NCBI GenBank assembly: GCA_021234155.1
Contig: JAJEKV010000013.1
Location: 3,671,871-3,735,870 of the forward strand
Source of the DNA: Isoetes taiwanensis
Taxonomy: Eukaryota; Streptophyta; Lycopodiopsida; Isoetales; Isoetaceae
Direction: 5' to 3'
Length of the DNA: 64,000 nucleotides
Shown: in pieces, positions 1 through 11,919 of the stretch
Layout: each line of letters starts with the position of its first letter
Position numbering within the stretch: the first letter of the stretch is position 1
Notes under the pieces: generated by a model
What the model was told of the DNA's origin: nothing
Database searches by the model: none
The model's input: the letters and a program-made list of their open reading frames with translations, nothing else
Position numbers and translations under genes: made by a program

Positions 1-836
1 AGGTTCTGGCATGTTCAACAGAGATGATCTTGCCGGTTTCCAAATCCATGGTAGCATTGAGATGACCATCCGTAATGACGAACCGTCCGCGGGCCCAAGA
101 ATGAATACTTTTGGCCTGATGAAGAAAAGGTCTGCCGACCAACATTTCATAATCACCGGGATCTTCACCGACTTTCCAAACACCGAATTCTAGAGGGAAC
201 CGCAATTTGCCTATATTGATGTGAAGCAGGGGCGTGACGTCTTGAGGGCGCGTGATATGGCCATTGGCCAACTTGATATCATAAGGGGCACGGTAAAGTT
301 GCTTGATGCCCAATTGCTTTCGGAGTTTATCTGTGATAAGATTGACAGCACTACCTCCATCAATTTGAACATGATTGACTTGTTGATTGTCCACCGTGGC
401 ATGTACCGTGGGTGTGGAGGTAGCCACTGCACCGATCAAAACAGTGGGAAGGGGTAACTGGTCCTTGAGAGCAGGACAGAGTTTCAAAATGGTTGCAAGA
501 CTCAAAGGAATTTTGATTTTTGCAAGTTCTTCTTGGAGTTCCAAAGGAACATGAGAAAACGAATCAGCAGGATCCAAGGGAGCTGAAGTCTGAGGTAAAG
601 AAGCAGAAACTTCTTTGAGAAGCTCCACCTCTGCAGCAATATTCGGATATGTCTGAGAGCGTGGAGGGTGAGATGACGGAGGTGCGTCATGACGCTGTTG
701 AGCCCTGGTGGTGGCATGCCCATTAGCAAGTGTGCGGCCTTCTGCAGCCTGCATGAGGTTGAGGATACTTTGTCTGACCTTGGGCATGACATGAGGCATG
801 AGTTTATCCAAGTCTGGTGCAAAGTGAATTTTTTTT
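1..836 (-). pseudogene. Ty3-type retrotransposon aspartic protease region
   Basis: The minus strand has one frame open from about 836 to the left edge of the window (roughly 277 codons), so it continues outside. It contains a retropepsin-like motif, VQIDGGSAVNLIT (about 386-348), and further on MLVGRPFLH, which resembles the second conserved motif of plant Ty3/gypsy proteases. DGGS instead of DTGA is common in plant Ty3-type proteases. The protease would cut the Gag-Pol polyprotein. Upstream, the gag frame lies in a different phase: the two meet at an 8-base A run (829-836 on plus, as T), which explains the break as a simple indel. Reverse transcriptase and integrase would lie left of the window. 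Confident about the family, not about activity. Confidence 0.8.
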
Positions 837-1985
837 CTCTTCGTGAGGGATCGTGTCGACAGCAAAAGCAGGGCGCGTATCATGAGGAATGATGGTCAAG
901 GGGCGTGAAGCCCTGGTCTGGCGTGAAACCAAACCAACCCAATTTGACGGTTGAACCGGAGGATTGAGAGCCTGATAAATTTCTTCCTGGGCTTGTTGAT
1001 CCATTTGAGGAGTTGCTGCAGGAGCTGGTTGATACCTTGATTGTTGAGGCACGCGTGGTGGTTTTCGAAGAACAGGCCGAGGGCCCTATTTGCCATTTGC
1101 GATCCAAAGTTGATAGGCCGTGAGGCGTACTGACGTGGTTTGATTCGTGCCTGGAAGTTGGACTTGAACTTGAGGAAGTTGAGGGCATGCCATGGTGGTA
1201 TGACCCCATTCCAAACAATGATAGCACTGAGCTTTAGCAGGATCAAAAGGAGGACGGTTGCTTTGTCCCCGTGGCGGCTGAGATTGTTGATACTGTTGAG
1301 GAGGTTGTGCTTGAAATTGCTGAGGTTGATATGACGTCTGTTGCTGAGGCGTGGTCTGGACTTGATAAACCATCTTTTGCCGGAAGGGTGTAGGATGAGT
1401 ACGAGTGCATTTTTCCGTGGCATGATTGCACATGTTGCAGCGTTTACAATGAGGAGGGCCATTGGTGGAGTTGCATTCATTGGCCAAATGGCCTTGATAT
1501 TTGCAGATGTGGCACCAAATTTGACTGCGTTGATGATTTGAGTGTGGAGGCTGAACGGCAGTCTGAGGTACCATGACAAGTGGGATGAAGGGGAGCTTCT
1601 GGAGGGCCACGCCGCGGGAGGAAACATTAACTGAATTATTGACAAGTTCGATGGCCTGCTCCAGAGTCTTGGGGCGCAGGTATTCAGTCATGAGACGAAT
1701 AGCCGGAGGAAGTTCTAGCTGGAGGACGAATAGCCGGAGGAATAGCTCAAGACGGACTTCTATTTCGTGATGGACTTCTCCCTGACTTCAAGTTCTGCAG
1801 TCCTGTCATGATTCTCCTCTCGCCGGCCATTTTGGGATTGCCAAGACTCTGGAACTCATTGCTCGAGATTATTGGTAGACAGGTCTCTGCCGCACTGTTG
1901 AGACTTTTGTACGCACATACGATATTTGATGTCATGCAAAAGCTCCCAAGCACCGTCCACATGGCCTGCTTCAGATTTTACCAGT
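804..1985 (-). pseudogene. Ty3-type gag nucleocapsid remnant with three zinc knuckles
   Basis: The minus-strand frame from 1691 to 804 encodes a Gln/Pro-rich nucleocapsid-like protein. It has three CX2CX4HX4C knuckles: one starting WCHIC, one CKRC, one CYHC. Knuckles bind retroelement RNA during packaging. The frame is cut by an in-frame TAG at 1086-1088, reads on through a Gln/Pro linker, and ends after a frameshift in the A run at 829-836. Upstream, about 1985-1700, a charged segment (WELLHDIKYRMCVQKSQQ) looks like an N-terminal gag part but has stops. A short duplicated stretch (cggctattcgtc twice, near 1697 and 1727) adds to the disruption. It is a decayed copy. Confidence 0.75.
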
Positions 1986-2075
1986 TCCAACCGATCACAC
2001 CTTTGCCAAATACGCTACCACTACTTGTTGAAGACATTCCCTCACATCTTTTTCATATGCGGGGCTGTTTTTGGG

Positions 2076-2099
2076 AGGTTCTAGAATATTCTAGAACCT
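2076..2099. promoter_or_regulatory. Perfect heat-shock-element palindrome beside the gag remnant
   Basis: The core TTCTAGAATATTCTAGAA (2079-2096) is four alternating TTC/GAA pentamers at perfect spacing, the consensus for heat-shock factor binding. The palindrome extends 3 bp each side (AGG...CCT). It lies about 100 bp upstream of the gag remnant on the minus strand, where an LTR or leader would be expected. LTRs of some plant retroelements carry such sites. That this was an LTR is inference: I could not define LTR ends. Confidence 0.5.
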
Positions 2100-2499
2100 A
2101 CATGCATGGCGACACTTGGCATGATCTCATCCATTGGAGTGGTGCGATCCTAACCGTTGGCCTAGATAGATCAAAAGGCACCTCCTTCTTGTAAAAGCCT
2201 TCCAGTTCAACGCCAGTCTTGAGTTTCTAGGCATCTGTCTCGTGTTCCTGCTTGCCTTTGGGCCATTGTACTCTTGATTCTTGTTCATATATTAGATTAT
2301 TCGTCGATTTTGGCATATTTCTTGCATATTTTCCAAGTATTTTTCTTGTTTTCGCGTAGGTTCATGACAGACATACGATGACAATGGTAAAAAAGATGCT
2401 ATAGTCCTCCTAGTTCATCCCCATGTCTCCTCTCCCATCTCTAATATCCAATACAAAAGAGTGATATGTTTCTAAGGTAAGTAGTTAATTCAGGTAAAA

Positions 2500-3065
2500 G
2501 ATCTTTATACCTAAATGGAGACTGGATACTGAACAATGTCTTCTTCTCCAGTAATCTTCTTCACAAGGGACACTTTTCTTCTCAACTCGGCCAGTACTTT
2601 AGGGGGGCAGAGTCTCTTTATGTTTTGGATTCTTAGCCTTCCAATTCTTTAGGAAGACCTTTGACCAAAATATATATTTTCTTATGCCATCAGTACTGAC
2701 CTTTTCTTGTTTAGTAATCCAATTTTAGATAATGCCACATCCCCTGACAGCCTTTATAATTCAGATCCTACAGCTGACTTCATTGTACGTACATACTTCA
2801 CATGGTTGCAACACTCAATGAAGGTCATTCTATCCTTAGTGAAAGCACTTTTCTTGTACAAGACCTCTTCTTTAGGCACTGGTCTAAAACACAAATGGTC
2901 TCAATATCGTCTAGCCCCTGAGTCTTTCTCATCTCTGTCACATTCAAGTCAAAGATGCTTACATCAATAGGAGGCACCCTACCGATGATATCTGGAAGCT
3001 TTCTTTGTGCATAAGCATCTCAGAATTCATTCCACTTGAGCCATACTGTCTCCTTACAAAAAACA
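2500..3065 (-). pseudogene. Unrecognised decayed coding-like sequence
   Basis: Read on the minus strand, several short segments in shifting frames have ordinary protein composition: one starting KLPDIIGRVPPIDVSIFDLN (about 3007 downward), one with KKSAFTKDRMTFIECCNHV, and one ending KKITGEEDIVQYPVSI before a stop near 2518. No segment matches a family I know. It sits directly beyond the poly(A) end of the LINE at 3125. It could be exons of a host gene or the 3' part of another element. Confidence 0.3.
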
Positions 3066-3523
3066 ATTGATACGAGTTCGTACTTGACCCGCTAGATGTG
3101 CTATCAAAAGGATCTGTATTGTCATTTTTTTTTTTAAAGGGTAGATTTTTCCATTAATTAGATAAAGCCATACAATCCTTTTGTCAACCTATCAGGTATG
3201 ACAATAGGAGAAAATTTGATACTCTTTATGAGCATCAAGTAGAGGTAGTAATAATAGTATGCAAATAAAGGTAGCAGTAGATAAAAAGTGTAATAAAATC
3301 CAATTGTAATCCAAGAAAACTTAAGTGGAGTTCTGCTCTTTGGAAAGACGTATGCGATAAGAAGTCTTCAAGTTCCTGCTCTTAAATTCCTGTAAGAGCA
3401 AACAAAAAAACCAACCATGATTTCTCAAAAAACATTTTCTGGAAATCATAGAGATGAGCATGGATGATAGGAATGATAGAATATGAAAGATGAAATGGAA
3501 GGTTGTAGTGAAGGATCAGTGGA

Positions 3524-4138
3524 TTAGATATGGCTGTCAAGGTTGTTGTTGAACCATTCATTGTAGTGCTGGTAAAACTCTGTTGTAGAACCCTGAATGT
3601 AACTGCCTTGCCCTTTATCATTTTGCATCAGTAGCTTTGTTAAACTTTCCTTCCCCATCAGAAGAAGTAGGGTACCATATAAGTCTGTCAGAAGTTTATG
3701 GCTGTAGTACATTTCCCTGAACCTACTCAACTGTGTTTCTGTCATGCTGAAGCGAGTATTAAACAAGAACTCAAACAAGATATGCATCTGCATGAACTCT
3801 CGAGTATATATTTCTGCCCATACTGCTTCTCTTGTTCTAGAACTTTCAACCTCTTTTAAGAAATCATCTGTCATCTCACACAATTGCTTCAATGTTAATT
3901 TTTTTCCATCTTGGTGACTTTGATGCAGGGCTATTTCATAACTGTCAATGTCTGTGTCCAGCTTTGTGGCACCTTCTCCCTTAAGAAACATTAAGTATTC
4001 TGTCACAGTCAGAATATGGAGCATTAGAATCAATAACATTGAGAGAAGGCACAAACAAATCGAAATGGCCCCTGTATAGCCCAATAGAATTCCAGCAAGT
4101 GTTATATCTGTCTCCAAATTTTCTTGAAATGGCTTCAA
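3524..4138 (-). CDS. Unrecognised 204-residue open frame overlapping the LINE ORF2 3' end
   Basis: This frame overlaps the last 158 bp of ORF2 in another phase; the overlap reads as a hydrophobic segment and is probably not meaningful. The remaining ~150 residues (from about EGATKLDTDIDSYEI) are charged and helix-rich with many Glu, Leu and Met, and end at a stop at 3524. The composition is that of real protein. It lies before the poly(A), so it is either an extra coding part of this LINE or sequence picked up at its 3' end. No family recognised. Confidence 0.35.
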   Translation of the reverse strand: MKPFQENLETDITLAGILLGYTGAISICLCLLSMLLILMLHILTVTEYLMFLKGEGATKLDTDIDSYEIALHQSHQDGKKLTLKQLCEMTDDFLKEVESSRTREAVWAEIYTREFMQMHILFEFLFNTRFSMTETQLSRFREMYYSHKLLTDLYGTLLLLMGKESLTKLLMQNDKGQGSYIQGSTTEFYQHYNEWFNNNLDSHI

Positions 4139-6895
4139 TATCTAATTGAAAATGCATTTTGATCCAGAAAATAGAAAGAGGTTTAGATGCATAGAGGACC
4201 CTATTTCTTGATTTCCAAATGTTCCATAAGGCAGTGTGCACAAGAGTGTTTGCAAAAGTGTCACCTTGTTGCAGGAATTGAATAATGTTATTAAAATTCC
4301 TATTTTTCAAAAATGAGCTAATCTTATTAAAGAACCAGGCCCAGAAAGGTCTCAGTTTGGGACAAAGGAATATATGCTGTAGATTCTCTTCCTGAAGACA
4401 TCCAGAGTTACATATCGAAGAAACATTGCATCTTCTAGATAAGGAAACCAAGTTTGCTAGACTTTTTTGAGCAATCAACCAAACAAAGAAGCAAATTTTA
4501 GGGGTACAATACGACTTCCAAACATTTTCAAAAAGAGACTGAACTTGAGGTTGATCTAATGACCATTTCTGCAAAGCCTTTAGTGGAGCATCAGTCACAT
4601 TAATCAAGGTATAAATTTCTTTGACCCGGTAAGCATTTTTTCCATTTATGGAGCAACCAATAGATTTACTGAAGTCACCGAAATTATTAAAGGAAGCCAA
4701 GATATTCTTGAAATGCAGAAAAAGCTTCTTATCACTGGAGGTACCCCTTAGAGCAGTCTTCAAAGCAGTCCAAGTTATGAAAGTGTTATTTCCTCTGTAG
4801 AGATCTTTTATAGTAGTGATACCTTTATTAGACCACTTACTGTAAATCTTAGGATGTTTAATGGCCATTATATTGGAAAATTGACCAGAGAAAATTGGTG
4901 ACCAAAAAAGATCAGTATTCATTGTGGCTTGAAGAATATTGTCTCTCTGAAGCACAGGATGAATTTTATTCCAGGCCATTATTAGATTTCTCATCAAAGG
5001 AGAAGTATTGGGAGCAGGGTGAATGTCCACAAAAGCAGATTCAGGAAGGGAATGCTTAATAGAGGGATGTCCAGTAGGGTAAGAGCAATTAAGCCAGTAC
5101 TCAATGAACTGGGATGCAGCAGAATTGTTTCCCATGATAGTTCTCCAGATATATTTTCCTGCCAAAGAACAAGCCTGAAGGTGAAGATTTTTACATCCAA
5201 GTCCTCCCAGATTTTTAGGCCTAGAGACAGAATTCCAATTAACCAGATGTGAGCCATTCCAGATGAAATTTCTAATAATCTTCTCCAGCTCAGAATAAAT
5301 TGATTTAGGAGCAATAAGAGCAGAGGAAAAGTACACATGAGAGGAAGCTAAAACTGAGTTTGCAATGATTGTCCTGCCAGCAAATGATAGGCAATTCCTA
5401 TAATTATTCAATTTCCTTTTGATTCTTTGAAGGATAGGATCCCAAAGACCCTTTAAATTTGGACTGAGAGAGAGAGGCATACCTAATAAATTAGAAGCTT
5501 GATTAGGATTCAGAACTGGAATGTCACAAATATAAGTCTGAGAGACATCTCCTATGATCTTACTTTTGTCAATATTGAGATGGACACCTGATGCTGCAGA
5601 GAATTCCTTAAGAAGATCTAGGAAGGTATTGATGTTGCTGGGATTGGAATCCAAGAAGGCAAAAGTGTCATCAGCATACTGTGAAATTGTAAGCATATCC
5701 AAGTTATTAGGAAGAGATAAACCAGTTAACAGACCAGAATTTTGCAAATGGAGAACACATCTCGTGAGCATTTCAGCAACAATGAGAAAAAGATAAGGGG
5801 CCAATGGGCAACCTTGTCTGACACCTTTTGCCAAGGGGAAGAAATTTGAAGGAGATCCATTGATCAAGACAGCAGAGTTGGACATAGAATTTAAACCATG
5901 AATAAGAGATATGAGCTTGGCATGAAAACCCATCTTTTTGTGAGCAAGGTCAATGAAATCCCAACTTACAGAATCAAAAGCTCTCTTAAAATCTAACTTA
6001 AGCAGAATGCAAGATTGATGGGAGATTCTATTCCAATGTAAGCCTTCCATAGCACTAATATAGTTATCCAGGATAAATCTATTTGGTAGAAAGGCAGATT
6101 GATTGACACTTATATTTTTCTGGAGGAAAGCCTGAATTCTTCTAGCAATAATTTTGGCACAGAGTTTGTAAGAAGAATTGGTGAGAGAGATTGGCCTCCA
6201 TTCATTGAGGGAAGAAGGATTATCAACCTTTGGCACTAAAGTAATGAAACCAGCAGAAATGGAAGAGTGTAAATGATTAGAATTCCAAAACCCGTGCACA
6301 AGGCCAATAATGTCAGATTTCATAATGTCCCAAAATTGAGAATAAAATTCTGGGGGAAATCCATCAGGACCAGGAGATTTGTTCTTGGAGAAGCTCAATA
6401 GGGTTTTAAAAATTTCCTCCTCCCCAGGAATAGTAGTTAAGGAGATATCCATAGAATCAATAGGATTTGGAAGAATAGAGTCCGACCTAGCAAGAAATTT
6501 GTCTCTGTTTATTATATCAGTAGCAGTAAGATCATTGTCCTTGAAAAGAAATGAGTAGCTGTCATAAAAATACTTCTTGATCTCATGATTCGAGCTGAGA
6601 GTAGTGCCAGAGTCATTGATTACATGACTTATAGAGTTCTTGAGAAGTCTGGACTTAGCTACTCGAAAGAAAAATTTAGAGCTCACATAGTCTATCTCAC
6701 TATTGTATTTGATTTTACATTTTATTGCAGAAAATCTGGCTTCCTTTTCCTCAATGGATTTAAGGTGCCTCTCAATTAATTCCTCTGCTATATGAAGACT
6801 AGAGTTAAGCAAGAATTCATTAGTTTGAGAAATTTGGAATTCTCGTTTAGCTTGAAATAGGTCGCAGTGGCCATATAAATCGCAGAAATAGCTTC
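3981..6895 (-). CDS. LINE ORF2, reverse transcriptase and C-terminal zinc-binding part
   Basis: An uninterrupted minus-strand frame. The reverse transcriptase has KSPGPDGFPPEF, LKLDFKRAFDSVSWDF (first catalytic Asp), GVRQGCPLAPYLF and QYADDTFAF (catalytic YADD). The C-terminal part holds the plant LINE zf-RVT region, with CNSGCLQEENLQHIFLC as the Cys/His cluster. It makes cDNA of the LINE RNA at a nicked target. The frame is open upstream of the first usable Met to about 6895, where a TGA marks the junction with inserted DNA, so the natural N-terminus is the endonuclease at 9419. The catalytic motifs look intact; the split from the endonuclease makes the copy non-autonomous. Confidence 0.9.
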
Positions 6896-8430
6896 ACGAG
6901 GACCTCATTGGTGACCCAGAAACAGGCAAAAAAGGTTGGTCAAATCGCGGTCGCGATCATTTTGCACATGGAAGACCAATATATTTAATTTTAAAGGTAA
7001 TTTTATAATATATGGTATTGTAATTGACGTAGATATTGCACATGATGGGCTTGAAAAGATCGTCGTTGCGATCTTTTAGAACAAGAAATGGGTGCATATT
7101 AGACACCCAAAGACAATATAACAATTTTATTTTATACATCTTAAATGCGATTTTGTTTATCCAATATTGAAAAAAACATTAAATAACAATTTTTTTTTAG
7201 GTTTCGAAAACAATCATGTCGCTTGATTTGCTTGAGCAAGAATATAGTTGTGTTCCCCTGGTTGTGTTCATCCAAATCGCCATGGCGATTTCATGGACCA
7301 TTAACCTTCCATAAATTAGAGCTTGCTTGATTCTGTACGGATGGTAAGCTTGCAATCAGATGGTAAGAATCATCTACATAGCAAAAAGACAAATGAATTA
7401 TCAGAACTTACCGGTAATTGAGTGAGAAAACCTCCTGTTTCTCTGATGTTTCTCTGATATTTTGCTATAGAACGCCTTAATCTTCTCTAGTCCATACATC
7501 GGTGTAGGTGTATAATAGCTAGATATGCAGTACAGAAACAAGTCCAGCCCAAATGCTTGGCAGAATGATTTTCTGAGAATGATTTTAAGCGACTAATGGC
7601 CCAAATGCTAAGCAGAATGATTTTACAGAATGATTTTACAGAACTGGAGACTAAAGAAGGGATAATCTTTGCTATTTCTCTGGTCTGTGGAATACCTTGG
7701 CTATAGAAATTTTATTGAGATTACAGAGCTGTTGTGATTAACCCATGGAGTGGCAAGCGGATAGCAGACCTGGGTATTTGAAGGCTCCTTATCACAAATT
7801 TGAGAGTTCTGTTCTGCATGCGCAAAGGCAACCGATTTGCCTCAGTAAATGTAGAAACAAGAAAACAAGGATAGATATCAGCATTGAGATCCAGAAGCCC
7901 TATAACCTGAGCCCTCGCTATGGCCGCTACATAAAACTTGGAGATCGGAAGTTCTGTAACAAAAGCCCTAAGATCTTACCTTTCTTTTATGGCCGCTGCA
8001 GAAATTTTGAGATTCGAAACCCTGTAATAAAAGCCCTGGCTATGGCTGCTGCAAAAAACTTTGGAGATCCGGAAGCCCTGTAAGAAATCCTTGGCTATGG
8101 CGATGAGATCCTGCAAGTCCGGCCATAGATCCTGCAAGTATGGCGATGAGATCCTTGGCTAGTGCGATGAGATCCTGCAAGGAAACGGAAGAGAAAATCC
8201 GGAAGAAGAGGAAGTCGGCATGGTCGCTCGCGACCACTCATGGTCGCTATCCGCACTCAAATTTAAATGAAATTGGATATTATGCACCTAATTCTCTATT
8301 CCCACCCATGTTGGGCGCGACAAGATTTTAAATTAAAGCGAAGCACTTTTTGCTTATGGTGGACCCGGAGGGCTCTATTCAAAATTCTCAAAATCCCGCT
8401 ATTTTATCTAATTAATGAAACCTTGCTTAG
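6896..8430. mobile_element. Insertion of about 1.5 kb splitting LINE ORF2
   Basis: The LINE reading frame stops at about QIDPYN (near 8429) and resumes near 6895, so about 1.5 kb of unrelated DNA lies between. No transposase is visible in it. Its right half (about 7900-8190) is a run of degenerate repeats sharing words such as gatcctgcaag, ctatggc and gagatcc. An 8 bp direct repeat, GGACCTCA, occurs at 6900-6907 and 8454-8461, close to both ends and compatible with frame. However, the residues it would assign to the insert look like LINE protein, and I see no terminal inverted repeats. Type of element unknown. Confidence 0.55.
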
Positions 8431-9419
8431 TTATAAGGATCAATTTGCAGCAGGGACCTCACATCTTTCATCTTATGAAGAAGAGTTTCTTTTTCTTGAA
8501 TCTTGGCCTTATTTTTATTTTTTGCCCAAGCCTTTATCCAATTTTTAGCCATTTTTATTTTGGAATAGAAATTTTTCATGGATGTATTAGGTAGCATGGG
8601 ATCAAGGGACTTGTAGAAATCAGAGAACTCCTCATGAAAAGAATTGCTTTGAAGGAGAGAACAATTAAATTTAAAAGGAATATTTCTCTCCCTTGGGGGA
8701 TTAAGCAGATGCTTGGTACAAAGAAATTGGGGCTGATGGTCCGAGATGGAAGTACCTTCATCACTTGTGACATAGCAATTATCCCAAAAATCAGAGTTTG
8801 GATTCGAGACATAAAATCTATCTAAAGCACAGAACACTCCGTCAAGATTTTTTTGTTTATTAGACCAAGTGTAAATAGAGGTAGAAGAAGGAATGTGAAT
8901 GAGAGATGAGTCAGAAATAAGATTATTCCAACTCACCCTCTCTGCCATGGACATATTAATTTTATTTCCCAACTTCATATCCCAAGTAGGGGTGTTATTA
9001 AAATCTAGTGCTAGAATCCAGTCAACAGTGGAATTTTGAATGATCCAAGAATTAATATTGGGCCAAAGATTTTCTCTCTCCTTTGGACAGGTGGAGGCAT
9101 ACACATTTATGACTCCAAAGGAATTGTTGTTCACAGAGAAAGTGACAGACTGCCACATTTTAGAAGAACTATTGCAGAAAGAGACATGCTGCAGGTTTTT
9201 CCATATAATGGCCATTCCTCCTCTAGTACCATTAGCTTCAATCCAGATTGATGAGGAGCCTGGATAAATCCAGTCTCCCAAATTAGAAGCTTCAAATTTA
9301 GGGAGTTTGAGTTCCTGGAGCATGATAATGTCTGCATCATACTGTCTAATTTGAGAAATTGCTCTCCTTCTCTTCAAAGGGCCTTTAATACCTCTTAGAT
9401 TCCAACTAACAATCTTCAT
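8427..9419 (-). CDS. LINE ORF2, apurinic-type endonuclease part
   Basis: The frame starts at an ATG giving MKIVSWNLRGIKG. It shows endonuclease/exonuclease/phosphatase-fold landmarks: Asn7 in SWNLRG, Glu36 in LQELK, a DFNN segment corresponding to the GDFN motif, and SDHQPQ near the end. This domain nicks genomic DNA to prime reverse transcription. The frame ends prematurely after MKDVRSLLQIDPYN where inserted DNA begins; the reverse transcriptase part resumes at about 6895. It follows ORF1 by about 33 bp. Confidence 0.9.
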   Translation of the reverse strand: MKIVSWNLRGIKGPLKRRRAISQIRQYDADIIMLQELKLPKFEASNLGDWIYPGSSSIWIEANGTRGGMAIIWKNLQHVSFCNSSSKMWQSVTFSVNNNSFGVINVYASTCPKERENLWPNINSWIIQNSTVDWILALDFNNTPTWDMKLGNKINMSMAERVSWNNLISDSSLIHIPSSTSIYTWSNKQKNLDGVFCALDRFYVSNPNSDFWDNCYVTSDEGTSISDHQPQFLCTKHLLNPPRERNIPFKFNCSLLQSNSFHEEFSDFYKSLDPMLPNTSMKNFYSKIKMAKNWIKAWAKNKNKAKIQEKETLLHKMKDVRSLLQIDPYN

Positions 9420-9452
9420 TTATAAATGAGATAGGAAATAGAAAGAGGGAAC

Positions 9453-11919
9453 TTATTTAGATCTCCCCAAGTTTTTGCCAGCCTTTTTATGACTCTGTTT
9501 TGATTTTTTGCTTCGAGTATTATTGGCAGGGGTGTTGGCATCCACCATTTTTAACAAAGATTTGGAATGAGGCTTAGCCTTATAGAAAGAATCTCTCAAT
9601 AGCTCATCATCTCCCCATATATTTTCCCCTAGATTTTCTTTATTAGAATCTAGATCTTTCTCACTCTCACTATCAGAAGCACCCTCTGGAATAAACTCAA
9701 ACATCCTGTTTACTGAGCCATCAAACAAGCATTTCTTAGCTGAATTATGAAAAGGTACTTGCCTGAGCACTTGAGCATCCATAAGAGAAGTATGAGAGTT
9801 GATGCAGATCTCGGGACTAAGACTTGGAGGAGTTTCATAGACAACTTGGAGTTGATCTCGATCTGGAGTATCTAATACCATTGCATTCTCTGAAGGACAG
9901 CCTGAGTAGCAGTCAACCTTTCCAACATCCTGGGCCTGAGTGTCAATATGAGTTGAATTCATGCAGACTAACCCTTCCTGAAGAATGGCCATTTGTTGCT
10001 CAATATCTGCTGAGATGGATTGTCTCTTTTGGTTCACAAGGGAAGGGGATATTTCAATATCAATCAGAGGTTGGGAATGAGATGGAGGAAATGAACATGG
10101 AGATTGGGGGGGTAAGGGAACATCACTATGAGTAATTGAGGGAGTAGCATGAAGTGAAGCAGGGATGTCATGATTTCCAGCAGACAACAATTGATCATCA
10201 AGGTTAGTATTTAAATCTGCAAGTACCTGAAACTGATTGGAGCAGAGAACCATGTTTTCTTGATCAGGTTCATTTGAAGTCACCAATGGAGTTAGTTTGT
10301 CAACTTTGTCCAGGTCGTGTTGAGGAAGAGTTGATGAAGAATTATTGCATTTATCCACTGCTAATGTTTTCCTTTGTAGAGATTTAGAAATTTCCACTTG
10401 TTTCTCTACTTGTTTCTCCTGAATTGTTGTAGAAACCAGGAGTTGAGATTTTTTTGCATGGCTTTCCCTAATTAATAGATCTCCCTTACTGCTTTTTTGA
10501 AGATCCAAATTTGAAGACAGTTTGGAATTATTCAAAATTTTTGCATCTTGAATAATTCTATCAAGAGTTGAATGTAATTCTTCTGTTGATGTTGCTGACT
10601 GATCCATAGGAGCTTTCCCTTTTCTAATATATTCACCATATTTCTGTATCACCTTTATTTCTGCAGGCTTTTTAAATATTCCTGTCAAAGCACTTTTATT
10701 TGAAATTGTTGCAGAACTATGATGGTCATGAGTTTGCTTTAACTTCTCCTTTTCCAACCTATTCTTAAGGATTCTCCTTTGAGAACCATTGACCCTTTTC
10801 CGGCTGAAATCATTATGTTTATTAGCATTAGATGCATTACCTGATAATGTCATCACAGAGGTTTCATTTCTGTCTCGAAGCACTGTATTTCTGATTGCCA
10901 TTGTATCCTGTGGGGATATCACTTTCACAGCTTGACTCATTTCCTTCAAGGGAATTGTGTTTATTGTCATATCTGTCTGATTCTTAGAGTATGATATGCA
11001 GTTGTCATACCAAAAAATGCCTGTTCTTACATGATTGACATTGAGGAGGCAAACCTGACCACCTTAGTGATAGAGTTGACTTCTGTCCAAAAGCATCAAG
11101 GAATGGAATTTGGATTGGAATATCTTTGGAAAGGTCAAGTTGGATGAAGGCAGGGGGTGGCCTCTCAGGATAATATTCAGTGGAAATGTAGGTGCCAATG
11201 GAGCTAAATAAAGTTCTGAAACAATCTTCATTCCAGTATATAGGATTCAAGCCATGTAGAGTAGTAGAAGCAATGCATAGAGAGTCAAAGGAATTGGTGT
11301 CAAGTCTGGGATTCCATTTAAGAAAGGAGATTTGATAATTTTCAAATACCAGAGGACCATGATTCAGAAAGAAATTTGCTGATCTTATATTTTCACACTC
11401 AATCATGATAAATGGATAATTTAGCCAGTAAATAGCTTTGATGAGAACACCTTTCTGGAGATTTTGGCAAAAAGTCCATAGCTTCCCTAAGTTAATGCCA
11501 GATATGTTGACCTTAACAAGAATAGCAGTATCTTTAAGAATCGACATCTTTTCATGCACAGAGGGAAGATTTAAAGAAATACCATGATAGAGTGGTTGCT
11601 TGCTTCCTTCAACAGTTCGGGACTCCATTAAGGCTTGATCCAGAGCTTTATCTGAGAAGACACTTCTAACTGGTTTTGGCACCCCATAAGGCAAAGGAAT
11701 TTGAGTGTTTGGGTGCAAAATTGGGTGCAAAATGGGTGTATTGTCATCACCATCTTTTTTCTTCAACTTTCTTACAATCTTCTTCTTATCATGTATAATA
11801 ATCTGCGATAGAGTCCGCTCCAGCAACTTGAGTGCTTCAGACTTTGAGCCGCCTTGTCTGGTGGGTAATGGGCAGACATATTCTACCCATTGTTGACGAG
11901 CATGGCACAATTGCTCCAC
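9453..11919 (-). pseudogene. LINE ORF1, DUF4283-like protein with one frameshift
   Basis: Two consecutive frames make up ORF1. The first (11919-11005, 304 residues) has a basic N-terminus and then a DUF4283-like RNA-binding region (about residues 125-290), ending in CQSC, the start of a zinc knuckle. A one-base shift near 11015 moves the frame to the second part (from about 11000 through the ATG at 10970 to 9453, about 505 residues). This part is long, polar and low in hydrophobic residues, and ends in a Lys-rich tail (NTRSKKSKQSHKKAG). ORF1 proteins coat LINE RNA. The stop lies 33 bp before ORF2. One repair-sized change would join the two parts, so decay is slight. Confidence 0.8.

Noticed and set aside
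829..836. A run of eight A (minus strand) as a programmed -1 frameshift site between gag and protease.
   Set aside because: The protease frame is +1 relative to gag, not -1, so a simple indel in the homopolymer explains it better.
6900..8461. GGACCTCA direct repeat as a certain 8 bp target duplication of the insertion in LINE ORF2.
   Set aside because: It would assign LLQIDPYN to the insert, but those residues fit LINE ORF2, and no inverted ends are present. Kept only as a candidate.
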